Source of the DNA: Mytilus galloprovincialis
Lineage: Eukaryota > Mollusca > Bivalvia > Mytilida > Mytilidae
Direction of reading: 5' to 3'
DNA: 64,000 bases
NCBI RefSeq assembly: GCF_965363235.1
Contig: NC_134839.1
Location: 58,185,560 to 58,249,559, forward strand
Numbering within the stretch: position 1 is the stretch's first letter; every line of letters begins with the position of its first letter. The notes beneath the pieces were generated by a model. It did no database searches. It was not told where the DNA came from and worked only from the letters and a program-made list of their open reading frames with translations. Below, piece by piece: positions 1 through 11,430 of the stretch. The position numbers and the translations under genes are program-made.

Positions 1-239
1 TTGGAAACAAAAAGCTCTGCAATAGCAGAAAACCTAGAACACAGCTATTCATAAATTTCATACATTCAAAGAGCTACATGGAAATTTATGCTGATATGCA
101 AGGGTAATAGAATGAAATATTGTACAAAGTGCTACAAACAATGAACATTGAGAGTATCAGTATGATTGCCCTTTTATAATCATTTATTAGAAATTTCATT
201 GAACCGAGTATAATACTGATTCTTTTACTGAACATAATG
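1..239. other. Intergenic, start of window
   Basis: No coding region is recognisable. The last ~35 bases carry the motif actgaacataat, which also forms the tandem array after position 2165, so this is the left part of an array later split by the element at 240-2164. Confidence 0.5.
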
Positions 240-2164
240 CAGGGGCGTAGCAAGGTATTCAGTCAACTGTAGTCACCAGGTCTGTAGGGCTGTAGTCAAC
301 TGCAGGGGGTCTGGGGGCGCTCAAGGACCCCAGTAGGTCCAGGGCAGAGCCCTGATAGGGGGTTCAGGGGCGAACATTGCAAACCTATTGTTTTGAATTG
401 AATATGTAGCTCAATTCATTCATAAATTTGAACTTTTGTAGCTTACACTTAGTACAAAACGATCGTGCTTACAATTTAATAAATTATATGTCTAAATTTT
501 ATTCTTTTAACTGAAATGTTTCAAGTTTTCAAACTAAATTTTCCTTGGGACAGTCATTTATACATATTCCTTTCAAAGTATCTATGCTAATTTTATAATG
601 AGATGGCCATGTAAACCAGTACTGAAATATATCACGTCATATATATAGAACATTCCTGCAAAATTTCGAAGAGTTGCGTGAACATTTCGCGAATTGTTCG
701 AGTTTAATGTTTCGAGTTTGTTACATGGGACAACGCCAAGTGAACGTTTTTTCTGATAATCTGTGCCTTCCGAAGCCTACGAATATAATATTTTTATTCT
801 TTCTCTATCATAATGTGAAAATTTAAGAAACAATCTTTATCTTCATATATAATTTGAAATGTTCATTTCAGCATTTCTAAGAAAATTTCCTTATCAAATA
901 TTTATTTAGCGCTATTTTTCGTGGTAGTAGCAATATCTAACGTTGCGTCAGTACAATCGGAAATATGAAAAAAAATATATTTACAATATGCATTGCCCAG
1001 CGTAGATCAGTGCTGGGAACAGTATACCTAACAATATATATGTTCCTGATCAGCGTATCTCTTCAGTTAAGCAGTACACTCTGTTTGGTCTTTTCATACT
1101 TATTCCGTTCTGATTGATATATACGTTTAACTTATTTAACAGTACATTTTGTGACAATCATTTATTTAAAAAAAAAATAGGCACATAAACACTGATATTA
1201 CTATAGAATAAAACTATCCTTTTGGCAAAAAACATCAATCTTTTGATTCTTAAACCTTCACCCTAGCCACACAAACACATACACACATAGTCCATGCCTA
1301 ATGCAAAAGTTCTGTTCTGTTCATACTATCGTATCAAAATTCAAGAAATTCGTGTTTCTTTATAATTTTTTTTATCCTCTACTGTAAAATCCCTACCTGC
1401 TTAGATATTTGAACAATTGTGGTCATTACACGCAGATCTGAGTACTCAAAATTACTAGAAGCTAGTTGATTGATTTTTAAACATCCACTGACCAGTGTCA
1501 AATATTTATGCAAGTTAAGGACCAAAAAAAAAACCCAAAATTTACAATAAATACAACAGGGAGCTAGGTCCTGTCCAGGACGAAGGTCTAGAAATTTGAA
1601 AATGCCATGCATTGGAAAATGAGGGATTATTGGATAGGAGCAGAAATTTTGCCTTTCAGTAAACCAGCTACAAACTCCTCAAAGACTGGCATTCTCTCTA
1701 CTACTAGGCATCGGCTTTAATGTCCCCGTTCTAACCAGACGTGACAGCGTATTTATACATCCTGGACAGCCAAATGAACGACCAACATTGGCAAGTCGGG
1801 TGAAGACAAAGTGGAAAGCTAGTTGAAAACTAACAACAACTAATTAAAAACTCATGTGTCTAAGTTGAGGTTTATTCAAGTTTCTGTTGATAGAAGTGAA
1901 ATGATCTGAACCAAAGTTCTAGTTTACAGTTTCTATATGAGGTAAAATCATAAAAACATTCAATTCTATCCAATATTCTATTCACTAAGACCGAGAGACT
2001 AGTGTACAGATGACATTCGATAATCAAAGAGTTTTGACAACTTCACTGGCGTTCATTTACACAGATAACGTTGTTTATTATTTAAAAAAAAAAAAAAAAA
2101 AATATTTGTGAAAAAATTATGTGTAGGCACGTGCCTAAAGTGCCTACCGGCAGCTACGCCCCTG
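240..2164. mobile_element. 1.9 kb non-autonomous element with hAT-like terminal inverted repeats
   Basis: The left end reads CAGGGGCGTAGC and the right end is its exact 12 bp reverse complement. The five bases taatg lie directly outside both ends (235-239 and 2165-2169), as expected of a 5 bp target-site duplication. The flanks are two halves of one actgaacataat tandem array, so the insertion split it. No transposase reading frame is visible; the interior is AT-rich and contains a minus-strand SINE-like copy (1555-1815). CAGGGG-type ends suggest hAT, most of which make 8 bp duplications; 5 bp suggests a sub-lineage. Class assignment is inference. Confidence 0.7.
1555..1815 (-). mobile_element. 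SINE-like element, diverged copy
   Basis: This stretch aligns by eye with the element at 27724-28137: both share agcagaaattttgcct-like, actctct...gaggcat-like, cagacgtgac-like and cagccaaa-like blocks in the same order. It sits inside the hAT-like element at 240-2164, so it was carried or inserted there. Its ends are eroded and no target duplication was found. Confidence 0.6.
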
Positions 2165-2169
2165 TAATG

Positions 2170-2466
2170 AATAATCCACCGAATATAAAGAAACCGGGAG
2201 TACTGAAGGTTATACATAATGTACTGCAAATAATATTGAATCTACTGAACATAATTTCGAAAGTACTGAACATAATGTCGAAAGTACTGAACATAATGAT
2301 AAATGCACTGAATATAACGTCAGAAGTACTTAAATTAATTTAAAAACCACTGCATATATTAATGAAACTACTGAACATAATATGAAAACTACTGAACATA
2401 ATATAAATACTACTGAACATAATATGAATACTACTAAACATAATGCATAAAGCACCGAACATATTA
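2170..2466. repeat. Degenerate tandem array of an actgaacataat motif
   Basis: About a dozen diverged units built on actgaacataat, spaced roughly 18-27 bp apart, read as a short AT-rich minisatellite. Small open frames on both strands here follow from the unit period and are not genes. Confidence 0.75.
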
Positions 2467-3410
2467 AAAATTCGTAAGGGTTCCACGGAACCCGGTGTCT
2501 CGCCTACTTTTTCTGTTAATCGCAGACACAACAAAAATGAGGAAAAACATCAATAAAAATTTCCCTCACAATACTGTCTTTTGATTGAAAGAAGCTTCCA
2601 AGTTTGGTAAAAAAATCCAGGATAGTTTATGAATCTAATAAATGTTTTATAAACTTTAACTGCAGACTGTATGTAATGTTAACTGGAAGAAAAACTAAGT
2701 CCATTTATAAGTAAAATACGGAAAAAGTGATTTTTTTTTTTTACAAAATTTACTTCTGAATAATATCTTATGATCAGAAATAAGCTTTTGTCTAAGTTTG
2801 GTAGAAATCCAGGATAGTTTAAGAACATTATAAAATTTTAAAATGGTACAAATCAAGGATAGTTTATGAAAGTTATTAAAATTTTAAAAACTTTAACCAC
2901 AGAGTGAATGTAATGTTTCCTCGCAGAAAAAACTAAGTCCATTTATAAGTAAAATACGGAAAAGTGGAAATTTATTTTCACAACATTTTCTTCTTGATAC
3001 CATCTTATGATCATAAACAAGCTTCTGTCCTAGTTTGGTACATATCAAGGATAGTTTATGAAAGTTATTAAAATTTTAAAAACTTTAACCACAGAGTGAA
3101 TGTAATGTTTCCTCGCAGAAAAACTAAGTCCATTTATAAGTAAAATACGGAAAAAATGGAATTTTATTTTTACAAAATTTATTTCTGGATACTTTCTTAT
3201 GATCATAAACAAGCTTCTGTCCAAGTTTGGTAGAAATTCAGTATAGTTTAAGAAAGTTATTAAAATTTCAAAAACTTTAACCACAGAGTGAATATTTGTG
3301 GACGCCGCCGACGACGACGACGCCGACGACGACGGAATGTAGGATCGCTTAGTCTCGCTTTTTCGACTAAAGTCGAAGGCTCGACAAAAATCAACATCAG
3401 AAGACAGTCA
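2467..3410. repeat. Interspersed repeat with internal ~191 bp tandem units and a GAC-rich end
   Basis: The block starts with the palindrome ggttccacggaacc and ends with a gacgacgac-rich segment followed by tcgactaaagtcga, itself palindromic. Between them the motif accacagagtgaat recurs near 2898, 3090 and 3281, giving a period of about 191 bp. Relatives with the same ggttccacggaacc start lie inside both segmental copies (near 6443 and 9973). I take it as a non-coding mobile-element family. The 81-codon frame at 3288-3533 is a by-product of the GAC run. Confidence 0.6.
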
Positions 3411-3559
3411 TGGCGTTCCATATCAAACAATTGCAGTGAGTTTAAACATTATTATAGGTACCAACCTTCACTCTTACCTGAAACATCAAAACAAAGAAAG
3501 ACACGCCCTAAAATATCAATTGAGATGGCTTAACTCAAATAAAAGACATAAACACTAAC

Positions 3560-3790
3560 AAGAGAAAAAAGTAAAATCACAAAAATACTGAACTCAGAGG
3601 AAAATCAATTCGGAAAGTCCATAATCACATGGCAAAATCAAATAACAAAACGTATCAAAAACGAATGGACAAGAACCGTCATATTCCTGACTTGGTACAG
3701 GCATTTTCAAATGTAGAAAATGGTGGATTGAACCTGGTTTTATAGCTAGCTAAACCTCTCACTTGAACAAACAAATTTGATCTGTGTGAT
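3560..3790. repeat. Interspersed repeat family (also at 51765, 53125 and 61000)
   Basis: Shares ordered blocks with 51765-51860 and 53125-53340: a tactgaactc-type start, ggaaagtcc, a aaatcaaa tract, and attcctgacttggtac. A fragment of its distal part (gaacctggttttat, then gctagc) recurs near 61025. No coding function. Confidence 0.6.
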
Positions 3791-4129
3791 GATGTAATTT
3801 CAAAATCAATAAAATAAGACGCAAGCTGTTAGACCAATATCAAAAAGACAACCGTAACCTTTAACAAAATGCTGCCACATAAAATAATGAAAATAATTAT
3901 GTTGTAAGGTATAAAGTAATGCAGAAAGGAATATTTTTTACAATGCACAGTACGAGAACAGGAGTTTACAATTATAGTCATACCAAACACTTAAAAATAG
4001 AGAGAAAAAATTATTTAAATCATATAATAGCATTTAATGACTGCTCACTGTGCAAGGGCTTATAGCCAGTCAAGGTCGTTAAAACTTCCATTTGTCTGCC
4101 GGGATGGGTTCAAATCAAAAATGTTTATT

Positions 4130-4860
4130 TCTTAATCAAAGGGCCCTTATAGGCATATCAATTATAAACAAATAAATCATAGACAAAATACATAAATACA
4201 TGTTTATAAATAATATTAAATTAAACATAACATGATATAAAAACAAAAGAACAGTTTATACGACATCATCAGTTCGACAAAAGAAAGATAACTCGTCACC
4301 AAATGTTATCATTAAAACCTGTATTAATTTTTACTTGTATTATTTCTCACTTCTAAGTTTGAAGTCACTGAATATTTGCATAAGTTTTTGATAAAATTAT
4401 CATCATCATTTGTCATAATCCATATAAATAAGTTTTGTGAATTGAGCATTCTTAGTTTTGGATATTTAATAAATAAATCATCAAGTAAAATGGTTCTTGA
4501 AGTTACATATAGAGGACATTCTAACAAAAAATGGAGTTCATCCTCTGTCACATTCAAATTACAATATTGACAACATTGATGAAGTCTTTCATCTAAACTT
4601 GACCTCGTGTTCATTGTTCACTGATCAATGTTAAGTTTTCTTAATAAGTTTGTTTCATAAATATTATGTGCCAAAGGCACTAGGTCAGTTATATTCAAAG
4701 CATATTTGGTGTATGGATGATAGTTAGGTGTACATGTATTTCCAGTTCAGTTTATAATATACGAGCTGTATCTCATTTTCTTGGATCATGTTAAGTTTAT
4801 CAGAGATATATAATACAATTATATGTCTGTTTAAGTCATAGTTGCAGTAAAACTTTATAT
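4130..4860 (-). pseudogene. LINE (non-LTR retrotransposon) 3' remnant
   Basis: The minus-strand frame 4614-4324 (96 codons) contains C-C-x(2)-C-x(7)-E-D-E-L-H-F-L-L-E-C-P-L-Y. This cysteine-rich EDELHFLLECP motif is typical of the segment after the reverse-transcriptase domain in non-LTR retrotransposon polyproteins. Upstream on the same strand the reading frame is broken by stops, so the copy is a truncated, decayed 3' end. The region to about 4130 would be its 3' untranslated part. No catalytic reverse-transcriptase motif is present. Confidence 0.65.
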
Positions 4861-7800
4861 ATTAAATACTATCAACATAAAACCATTGGTAAGTAAAGAA
4901 GGCAAAACAATCAGTGTGTGCACTCGTGGTTCAACTTGTAATGATTATGAATTGGTGGTTACTCTACTTTTTGCACTTTCCATATACTAAAAAAGGAAGA
5001 AATATAGGCCAGTGAGAACAAAACCACTCAACGGTTCAATTATCAAACTTTACCATTGAAACCAAAATGTGTTTTTATTACAGATTATGATATGTCAACT
5101 TTGCATCCTAAAACATTTATGCCCTTACAAAGTGGAGGGGGCATTAAGCCTGCCCTTGTATGTCCTAAAGTTGGTTTCCGTTCTCAAAAACTTATACACA
5201 ATACTTACTTCCACAAAACAGATCAAGTTTTACTTTTAGTGGTGTCACTATTGTTTTCTCGAGTTGTGTCCGTTTACAAATGAAAAAAATGCTGAATTTT
5301 TCGTTTTAGTTCTATAACTTAAGTAAGCCACAACCAAATATTATGAAATTTATATACCATACTTATCACAAAACTCAGATCAAATACAAATTTGGGTAGT
5401 GACACTTTCGTCGTTCTATCCCTTTATAACTAAGGGGAGGGACTATGGGGGCTCATAAAAGGATCATGTCCTCAAGCACCTATGATTCGAATTAACCTAT
5501 TCGAATCAATTCAAATTAAAAAAAGAAAAGTGTGTGAACGCGATGAGCGAATTCGATTCTTGTTTCTGTTTTTGTTAACTGATATATGACGAGGTATATA
5601 TTTGGATAAACAATATTTTAAAAGGGTGGGATATTTGAATGATGTATCAGCTGCTTACCCCAACCAAAAAAAGATTGACTGAGTGCATTTTCAAAAATAT
5701 TTGCTCCGACATTTAAGTCACAAAATGATGGTTTACTTGTCAAGAAACTTACACAACTAGTGCAAGGTGCAGGAATCTAATATCTGTTGATATAATTGAT
5801 TAAGTATTTTTTAGAATTAGAGTTATCTTCCTTTTTCCATAATTGTAGTTGAATCAACTACAAACAATGCCTTTTAATTTTACTTCCACTTACAAATGTA
5901 AGCAGTCATTACCTTTTGTTGATTACAAGCGCTTTGAGTTTCTGTATTTTACCCAAAGATTAACTACTTTGCAATTAGATAATTAATCCGGTTAAAATAT
6001 ATACCGTATCACTTCTACATGAAACGTATTTGAAATGAGGACAGAAGCTTCTCGATCAAGAGAAAGTTTATGGAATCAGTATAACAGATGCAGTTATCAT
6101 AGCATTTTACTGGACAGCTTAATTTAATAATAGTTGCATCATCTACACAGTTTAATACAAAACTGAAACGAAGCTTAACATCCTTTAGTATATATGTATA
6201 CAAACGACCTCTAGTTGCATATAACATCAGTCTTTTCTTACAACTGTTACGTATTAGAAAACCAATATTTCGTTGAATGCTTTTTTTAACAGTCAGCATA
6301 TGCAATTTTAAAAGTAAAATCTTAAAAAACACACCTCGTCATAGCCCTTAATTAAATTAACCAAGATCAAATTTAGGAAATTGGCTCTTATATACGCAAC
6401 AGTGCAACGTGGGTTATTGTTTTTTGTTTTTTAAGCTATCGATGGTTCCACGGAACCTTGCATGTATCTCGCTTTCGATTGCGTCTGTCGGAGTAAAAAT
6501 GTAATGCATCAAAAAATAAAATACAGAATCTAAACTGGAAAAAAATTCAGCGGCTTTAGAAGCTTGACTTTGAAGATTAGCTTCTGTCAAAGTTTAATAT
6601 TTATCGATGAAGGTGATACTAGATTTATTATGTATAAAATGTAATTCCAAACTGTCTATATAAATGTTCACAGAAAAAAAACATTTAATTTCAAAGTTTT
6701 GCTTCAGACATAATTACCTCTTTATTATAAAAAAAAAGCTTTGTCAAAGTTAGGTAACAATCTTTTAAGGTTTATCAAAGTCATTGATGTGTAATAAACT
6801 CGAACCCCGGATATATCTACCTGTTAACTACAATAAATAAAGTCCTTTGATTTGTAAATAAAGGGGAAATAAAAACAACATATTCAATATGTTGCCTGAC
6901 TGAAAATGATTTTTGTCATAAATTAGGACCGATTTCACGAAGATTTTACAAAGAAATTGATGATTGAAAATTGTTTACTTGAGACTTAATGTTAACTTAA
7001 AAAATAACACGGGAAATTACATAGATATTTTCAAAAACTGAATCTAAAGTGACGCCACCGACGTCGACATAAACTGACGCAGGCTCGAAAAGAAGGAGAC
7101 TATACCAACGGATCAATAGCAAAGAAAAAACAGACATTATGGCCAAGAGACAAAACGACAGATGTTCTACAAAATATGAATCAGAATTTAATAGATTGAA
7201 CACGAAACTTTGGGTGAACGATATAACAACCATCGATATTTTTATTTTCATCAACACAAAAAAAAAACAAACAAAAAAACTTCCACTTTAATATTACGTT
7301 GAAGGATTTCGTGGATAGTTTTTACTATTTCGGTAACTGAAAATATTAATCATTAGTGTTCACCACCATTGTGAATTTTATAGCAAATGTTATGTTTAAA
7401 TCTCGAGGTATAAATGCAGATATTCTATATGTCTTTGAGTGTTCTTATATTACAGATGTTCTCGGTCTTCTACGAAGGCATGACCTAAGCTCACGATTCC
7501 GAGCCTGAGCTTCTACTTCCAATACATTGTGCAGGAAACACTGAAATTTATGCAAATTCATGCTTGCTGACGTTGGAGCAGGAACACTTGTCAACCGTTC
7601 TGTCGTGGCTTGGATTTCGTCTCTTGACGCTAATCTCCATGTACCGGGATAATGTTTCCTTAATGTTGGATATTCATGTCTCATGTACGGTTGCTCTCTA
7701 AATTCCTCCACATCTTGGCGATGTCGGTCTTCATAAAGTCATCGATCACGTGACCAAACGGGACAGATCGGCGTGCACTAGATACTGTTGGTCGCCTTAC

Positions 7801-7898
7801 TGTGTTGTCGGATCCAACAAACTCCATTTCCTCTACTGGTGTTCCAAAGACATGTCGTCTGATATCACTTTCTTGTATTTCTGACTGAAAAATACAGT
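4818..7898. repeat. Segmental duplication, copy A (~3.1 kb)
   Basis: Collinear with 8347-11430 at an offset of about 3,529 bp, differing by scattered substitutions and small indels. Content is a repeat resembling the ~160 bp tandem units at 31.6-32.2 kb, a ggttccacggaacc-type interspersed repeat, and a minus-strand coding exon near the right end. The 75-codon frames at 5056 and 8584 derive from the repeat and I do not treat them as genes. Confidence 0.85.
7445..7884 (-). pseudogene. Frameshifted duplicate of the last exon of the 209-residue unknown gene
   Basis: This is the copy-A counterpart of the exon at 11413-10976. It keeps the acceptor (minus-strand ttttcag before position 7884) and the same first residues, SEIQESDIRRHVFGTPVEEM. 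An extra base near 7758-7765 (relative to copy B) shifts the frame and leads to an early stop; the original frame resumes as the open stretch 7711-7445. No copy of exon 1 lies with it. It could in principle be spliced as an alternative last exon to the first exon at 13192, but the product would be truncated. Confidence 0.65.
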
Positions 7899-7906
7899 AA
7901 ATTTAA

Positions 7907-8071
7907 GGAATAACAGTACTGTAGTTGAAGAGTTGCCACCGTCAATTGTAGATTTGACGGTCGCAAATGCAGTTTTCCTGGCGACGCGTAGCGGAGACAG
8001 TAAAACGGAGATTTGCGACCGTCAAATCAAAATTGACGGTGGCAACTCTTCAACTACAGTACTGTTATTCC
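7907..8071. mobile_element. Foldback MITE, 165 bp
   Basis: The two ends are near-perfect inverted repeats of about 65 bp: the left arm starts ggaataacagtactgtag and the right arm ends ctacagtactgttattcc. The loop is GC-richer than its surroundings. It lies in the spacer between the two segmental copies and is absent from the equivalent place after copy B. No target duplication was recognised. Confidence 0.75.
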
Positions 8072-8346
8072 GATTCTACTGCATTACAAAAAGAAAAGTA
8101 CGATAAAACTTTAAAAAACGTCTAAATTTGACAAATAGAAAAAAATCCGCGAAACTTCATGAATTATTTTGGCACAAAGACGTCATGGCTAAACGTGACG
8201 TCATACAAATGAAAACTTACAACCTGGAGGTTATTACGTTACCTGTACGCTTCAAATTCGGATAAAATAACTTTAAAACGGCGAATTCGAGGTAGGCGTT
8301 GTTTTATTTTCGATTATATTATATATAATATCATGATATCAGACGA

Positions 8347-11300
8347 CATTATATGTCTGTTTAAGTCATAGTTGCAGTAAAACTTTATATTAAATACTAT
8401 CAACATAAAACCATTGGTAAGTAAAGAAGGCAAAACAATCAGTGTGTGCACTCGTGGTTCAACTTGTAATGATTATGAATTGGTGGTTACTCTACTTTTT
8501 GCACTTTCCATATACTAAAAAAGGAAGAAATATAGGCCAGTGAGAACAAAACCACTCAACGGTTCAATTATCAAACTTTACCATTGAAACCAAAATGTGT
8601 TTTTATTACAGATTATGATATGTCAACTTTGCATCCTAAAACATTTATGCCCTTACAAGGTGGAGGGGGCATTAAGCCTGCCCTTGTATGTCCTAAAGTT
8701 GGTTTCCGTTCTCAAAAACGTATACACAATACTTACTTCCACAAAACAGATCAAGTTTTACTTTTAGTGGTGTCACTATTGTTTTCTCGAGTTGTGTCCG
8801 TTTACAAATGAAAAAAAAATGCTGAATTTTTCGTTTTAGTTCTATAAATTAAGTAAGCCACAACCAAATATTATGAAATTTATATACCATACTTATAACA
8901 AAACTCAGATCAAATACAAATTTGGGTAGTGACACTTTCGTCGTTCTATCCCTTTATAACTAAGGGGAGGGACTATGGGGGGCTCATAAAAGGATCATGT
9001 CCTCAAGCACCTATGATTCGAATTAACCTATTCGAATCAATTCAAATTAAAAAGGAAAAGTGTGTGAACACGATGATCGAATTCGATTCTTGTTTCTGTT
9101 TTTGTTAACTGATATATGACGAGGTATATATTTGGATAAACAATATTTTAAAAGGGTGGGATATTTGAATGATGTATCAGCTGCTTACCCCAACCAAAAA
9201 AAGATGACTGAGTGCATTTTCAAAAATATTTGCTCCGACATTTAAGTCACAAAATGATGGTTTACTTGTCAAGAAACTTACACAACTAGTGCAAGGTGCA
9301 GGAATCTAATATCTGTTGATGTAATTGTTTAAGTAATTTTTAGAATTAGAGTTATCTTCCTTTGTCCATAACTGTAGTTGAATCAACTACAAACAATGCC
9401 TTTTAATTTTACTTCCACTTACAAATGTAAGCAATCATTACCCTTTGTTGATTACAAGCGCTTTGAGTTTCTGCATTTTACCCAAAGATTAAATACTTTG
9501 CAATTAGATAATTAATCCGGTTAAAATATATACCGTATCACTTCTTCATGAAACTTATTTGAAATGAGGACAGAAGCTTCTCAATCAAGAGAACGTGTAT
9601 GGAATCAATATTACAGATGTAGTTATCATAGCATTTTACTGGTCAGCTCAATTCAATAATAGTTGAATCATCTACACAGTTGAAAACAAAACTTGAACCA
9701 AGCTTAACATCCTTGAGTATATATGCATACAAACGACCTATATTTGCATATAGCACAAGAGTCTTTTCTTACAGCTGTCAAGTATTAGAAAACCAATATT
9801 TCGTTGAATGCTTTTTCAACAATCAGTAAATGCAATTAAAAGTAAAATCTTCAAAAACACACCTCGTCATAGCCTTTAATTAAATTAACAAAGATCAAAT
9901 TCAGGAAAAATCTTGTTCTTATATACGCAACAGTGTAACGTGTTTATTTTGGTTTATTTTTTAAGTTCTCAATGGTTCCACGGAACCTTGCATGTATCTC
10001 ACTTTCGATTGCGTCTGCCGGAGTAAAAATGTAATGCATCAAAAAATAAAATACAGAATCTAAACTGGAAAAAAAATCAGCGGCTTTAGAAGCTTGACTT
10101 TGAAGATTAGCTTCTGTCAAAGTTTAATATTTATCGATGAAGGTGTTACTAGATTTATTAAGTATAAAATGTAATTCAAAGCTGTCTATATAAATGTTCA
10201 CAGAAAAAAAAACATTTATCTTCAAAGTTTTGCTTCAGACATGATTACCTCTTAATCCTAAATAAAAGCTTTGTCAAAGTTAGATAATGGTTTGGCAAAG
10301 TCATTGATGTGTAATAAAGGTGAACCCCGGGTGTATCTACCTGTTAACTACAATAAACTATAAGTCCTTTGATTTGTAAATAAAGGAAAAACAAAAACAA
10401 CATATTCAATATGTTTCCTGACTGAAAATGATTTTTGTCATAAATTAGGACCGATTTCACGAAGAAATTTTAGAAAGAAATGGCTGATTGAAAATTGTTT
10501 AAATGAGACTAAATGTTTACTTAAAAAAATAACACGGGGAAATTACATAGATATTTTCAAAAACCGAATCGAAAGTGACGCCACTGACGTCGACATAAAC
10601 TGACGCAGGCTCGACAAAAAGGAGACTATACCACTGGATCAATAGCAATGAAAAAACAGACATTATGGCCAAGAGACAAAACGACAAATGTTCTACAAAA
10701 TATGACTCAAAATTTAATAGATTGAACGACACGAATCAAACTTTGGGTGAACGATAGAACAACCATCAATATTTTTATTTTCATCAACACAAAAAAAAAA
10801 AACAAAAAAAACTTCCACTTTAATATTACGTTCAAGGATTTCGTGGATAGTTTTTACTATTTCGGTATCTGAAAATATAATCATTAGTGTTCACCACCAT
10901 TGTGAATTTTATAGCAAATGTTATGTTTAAATCTCGAGGTATAAATGCAGATATTCTACATGTCGCTGGGTGCTCCTATATAACAGATGTTCTAGGTCTT
11001 CTACGAAGGCATGACCGAAGCTCACGATTCCGCGTCTGTGCTTCTACTTCCAATACATTGTGCAGGAAACACTGAAATTTATGCAAATTCATGCTTGCTG
11101 ACGTTGGAGCAGGAACACTTGTCAACCGCTCTGTCGTGGCTTGGATTTCATCTCTTGACGCTAGTCTCCATGTACCAGGATAATGTTTCCTTAATGTTGG
11201 ATATTCATGTCTCATGTAAGGTTGCTCTCTAAATTCCTCAACATCTTGGCGATGTCTGTCTTCATATAATCGTCGATCACGTGACCAAAGAACCGATCGG

Positions 11301-11430
11301 CGTGCACTAGATACTGTTGGTCGCCTAACTGTGTTGTCAGATCCAACAAACTCCATTTCCTCTACTGGTGTTCCAAATACATGTCGTCTTATATCACTTT
11401 CTTGTACTTCTGACTGAAAAAAAAACAGTA
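8347..11430. repeat. Segmental duplication, copy B (~3.1 kb)
   Basis: The partner of 4818-7898, in the same orientation, with a ~450 bp unrelated spacer between the copies. Copy B carries the intact last exon of the minus-strand gene and lies next to that gene's first exon, so B is likely the parental copy and A the derived one. Confidence 0.85.

Noticed and set aside
3288..3533. Arg-rich 81-codon frame starting in a GAC run
   Set aside because: The Arg run is a translation of gacgacgac in the end of an interspersed repeat; no other coding evidence.
5056..5283. 75-codon frames at 5056 and 8584 (MKPKCVFITDYDM...) as a duplicated gene
   Set aside because: The sequence is related to the non-coding ~160 bp tandem repeat at 31.6-32.2 kb, and the frames arise from that repeat.
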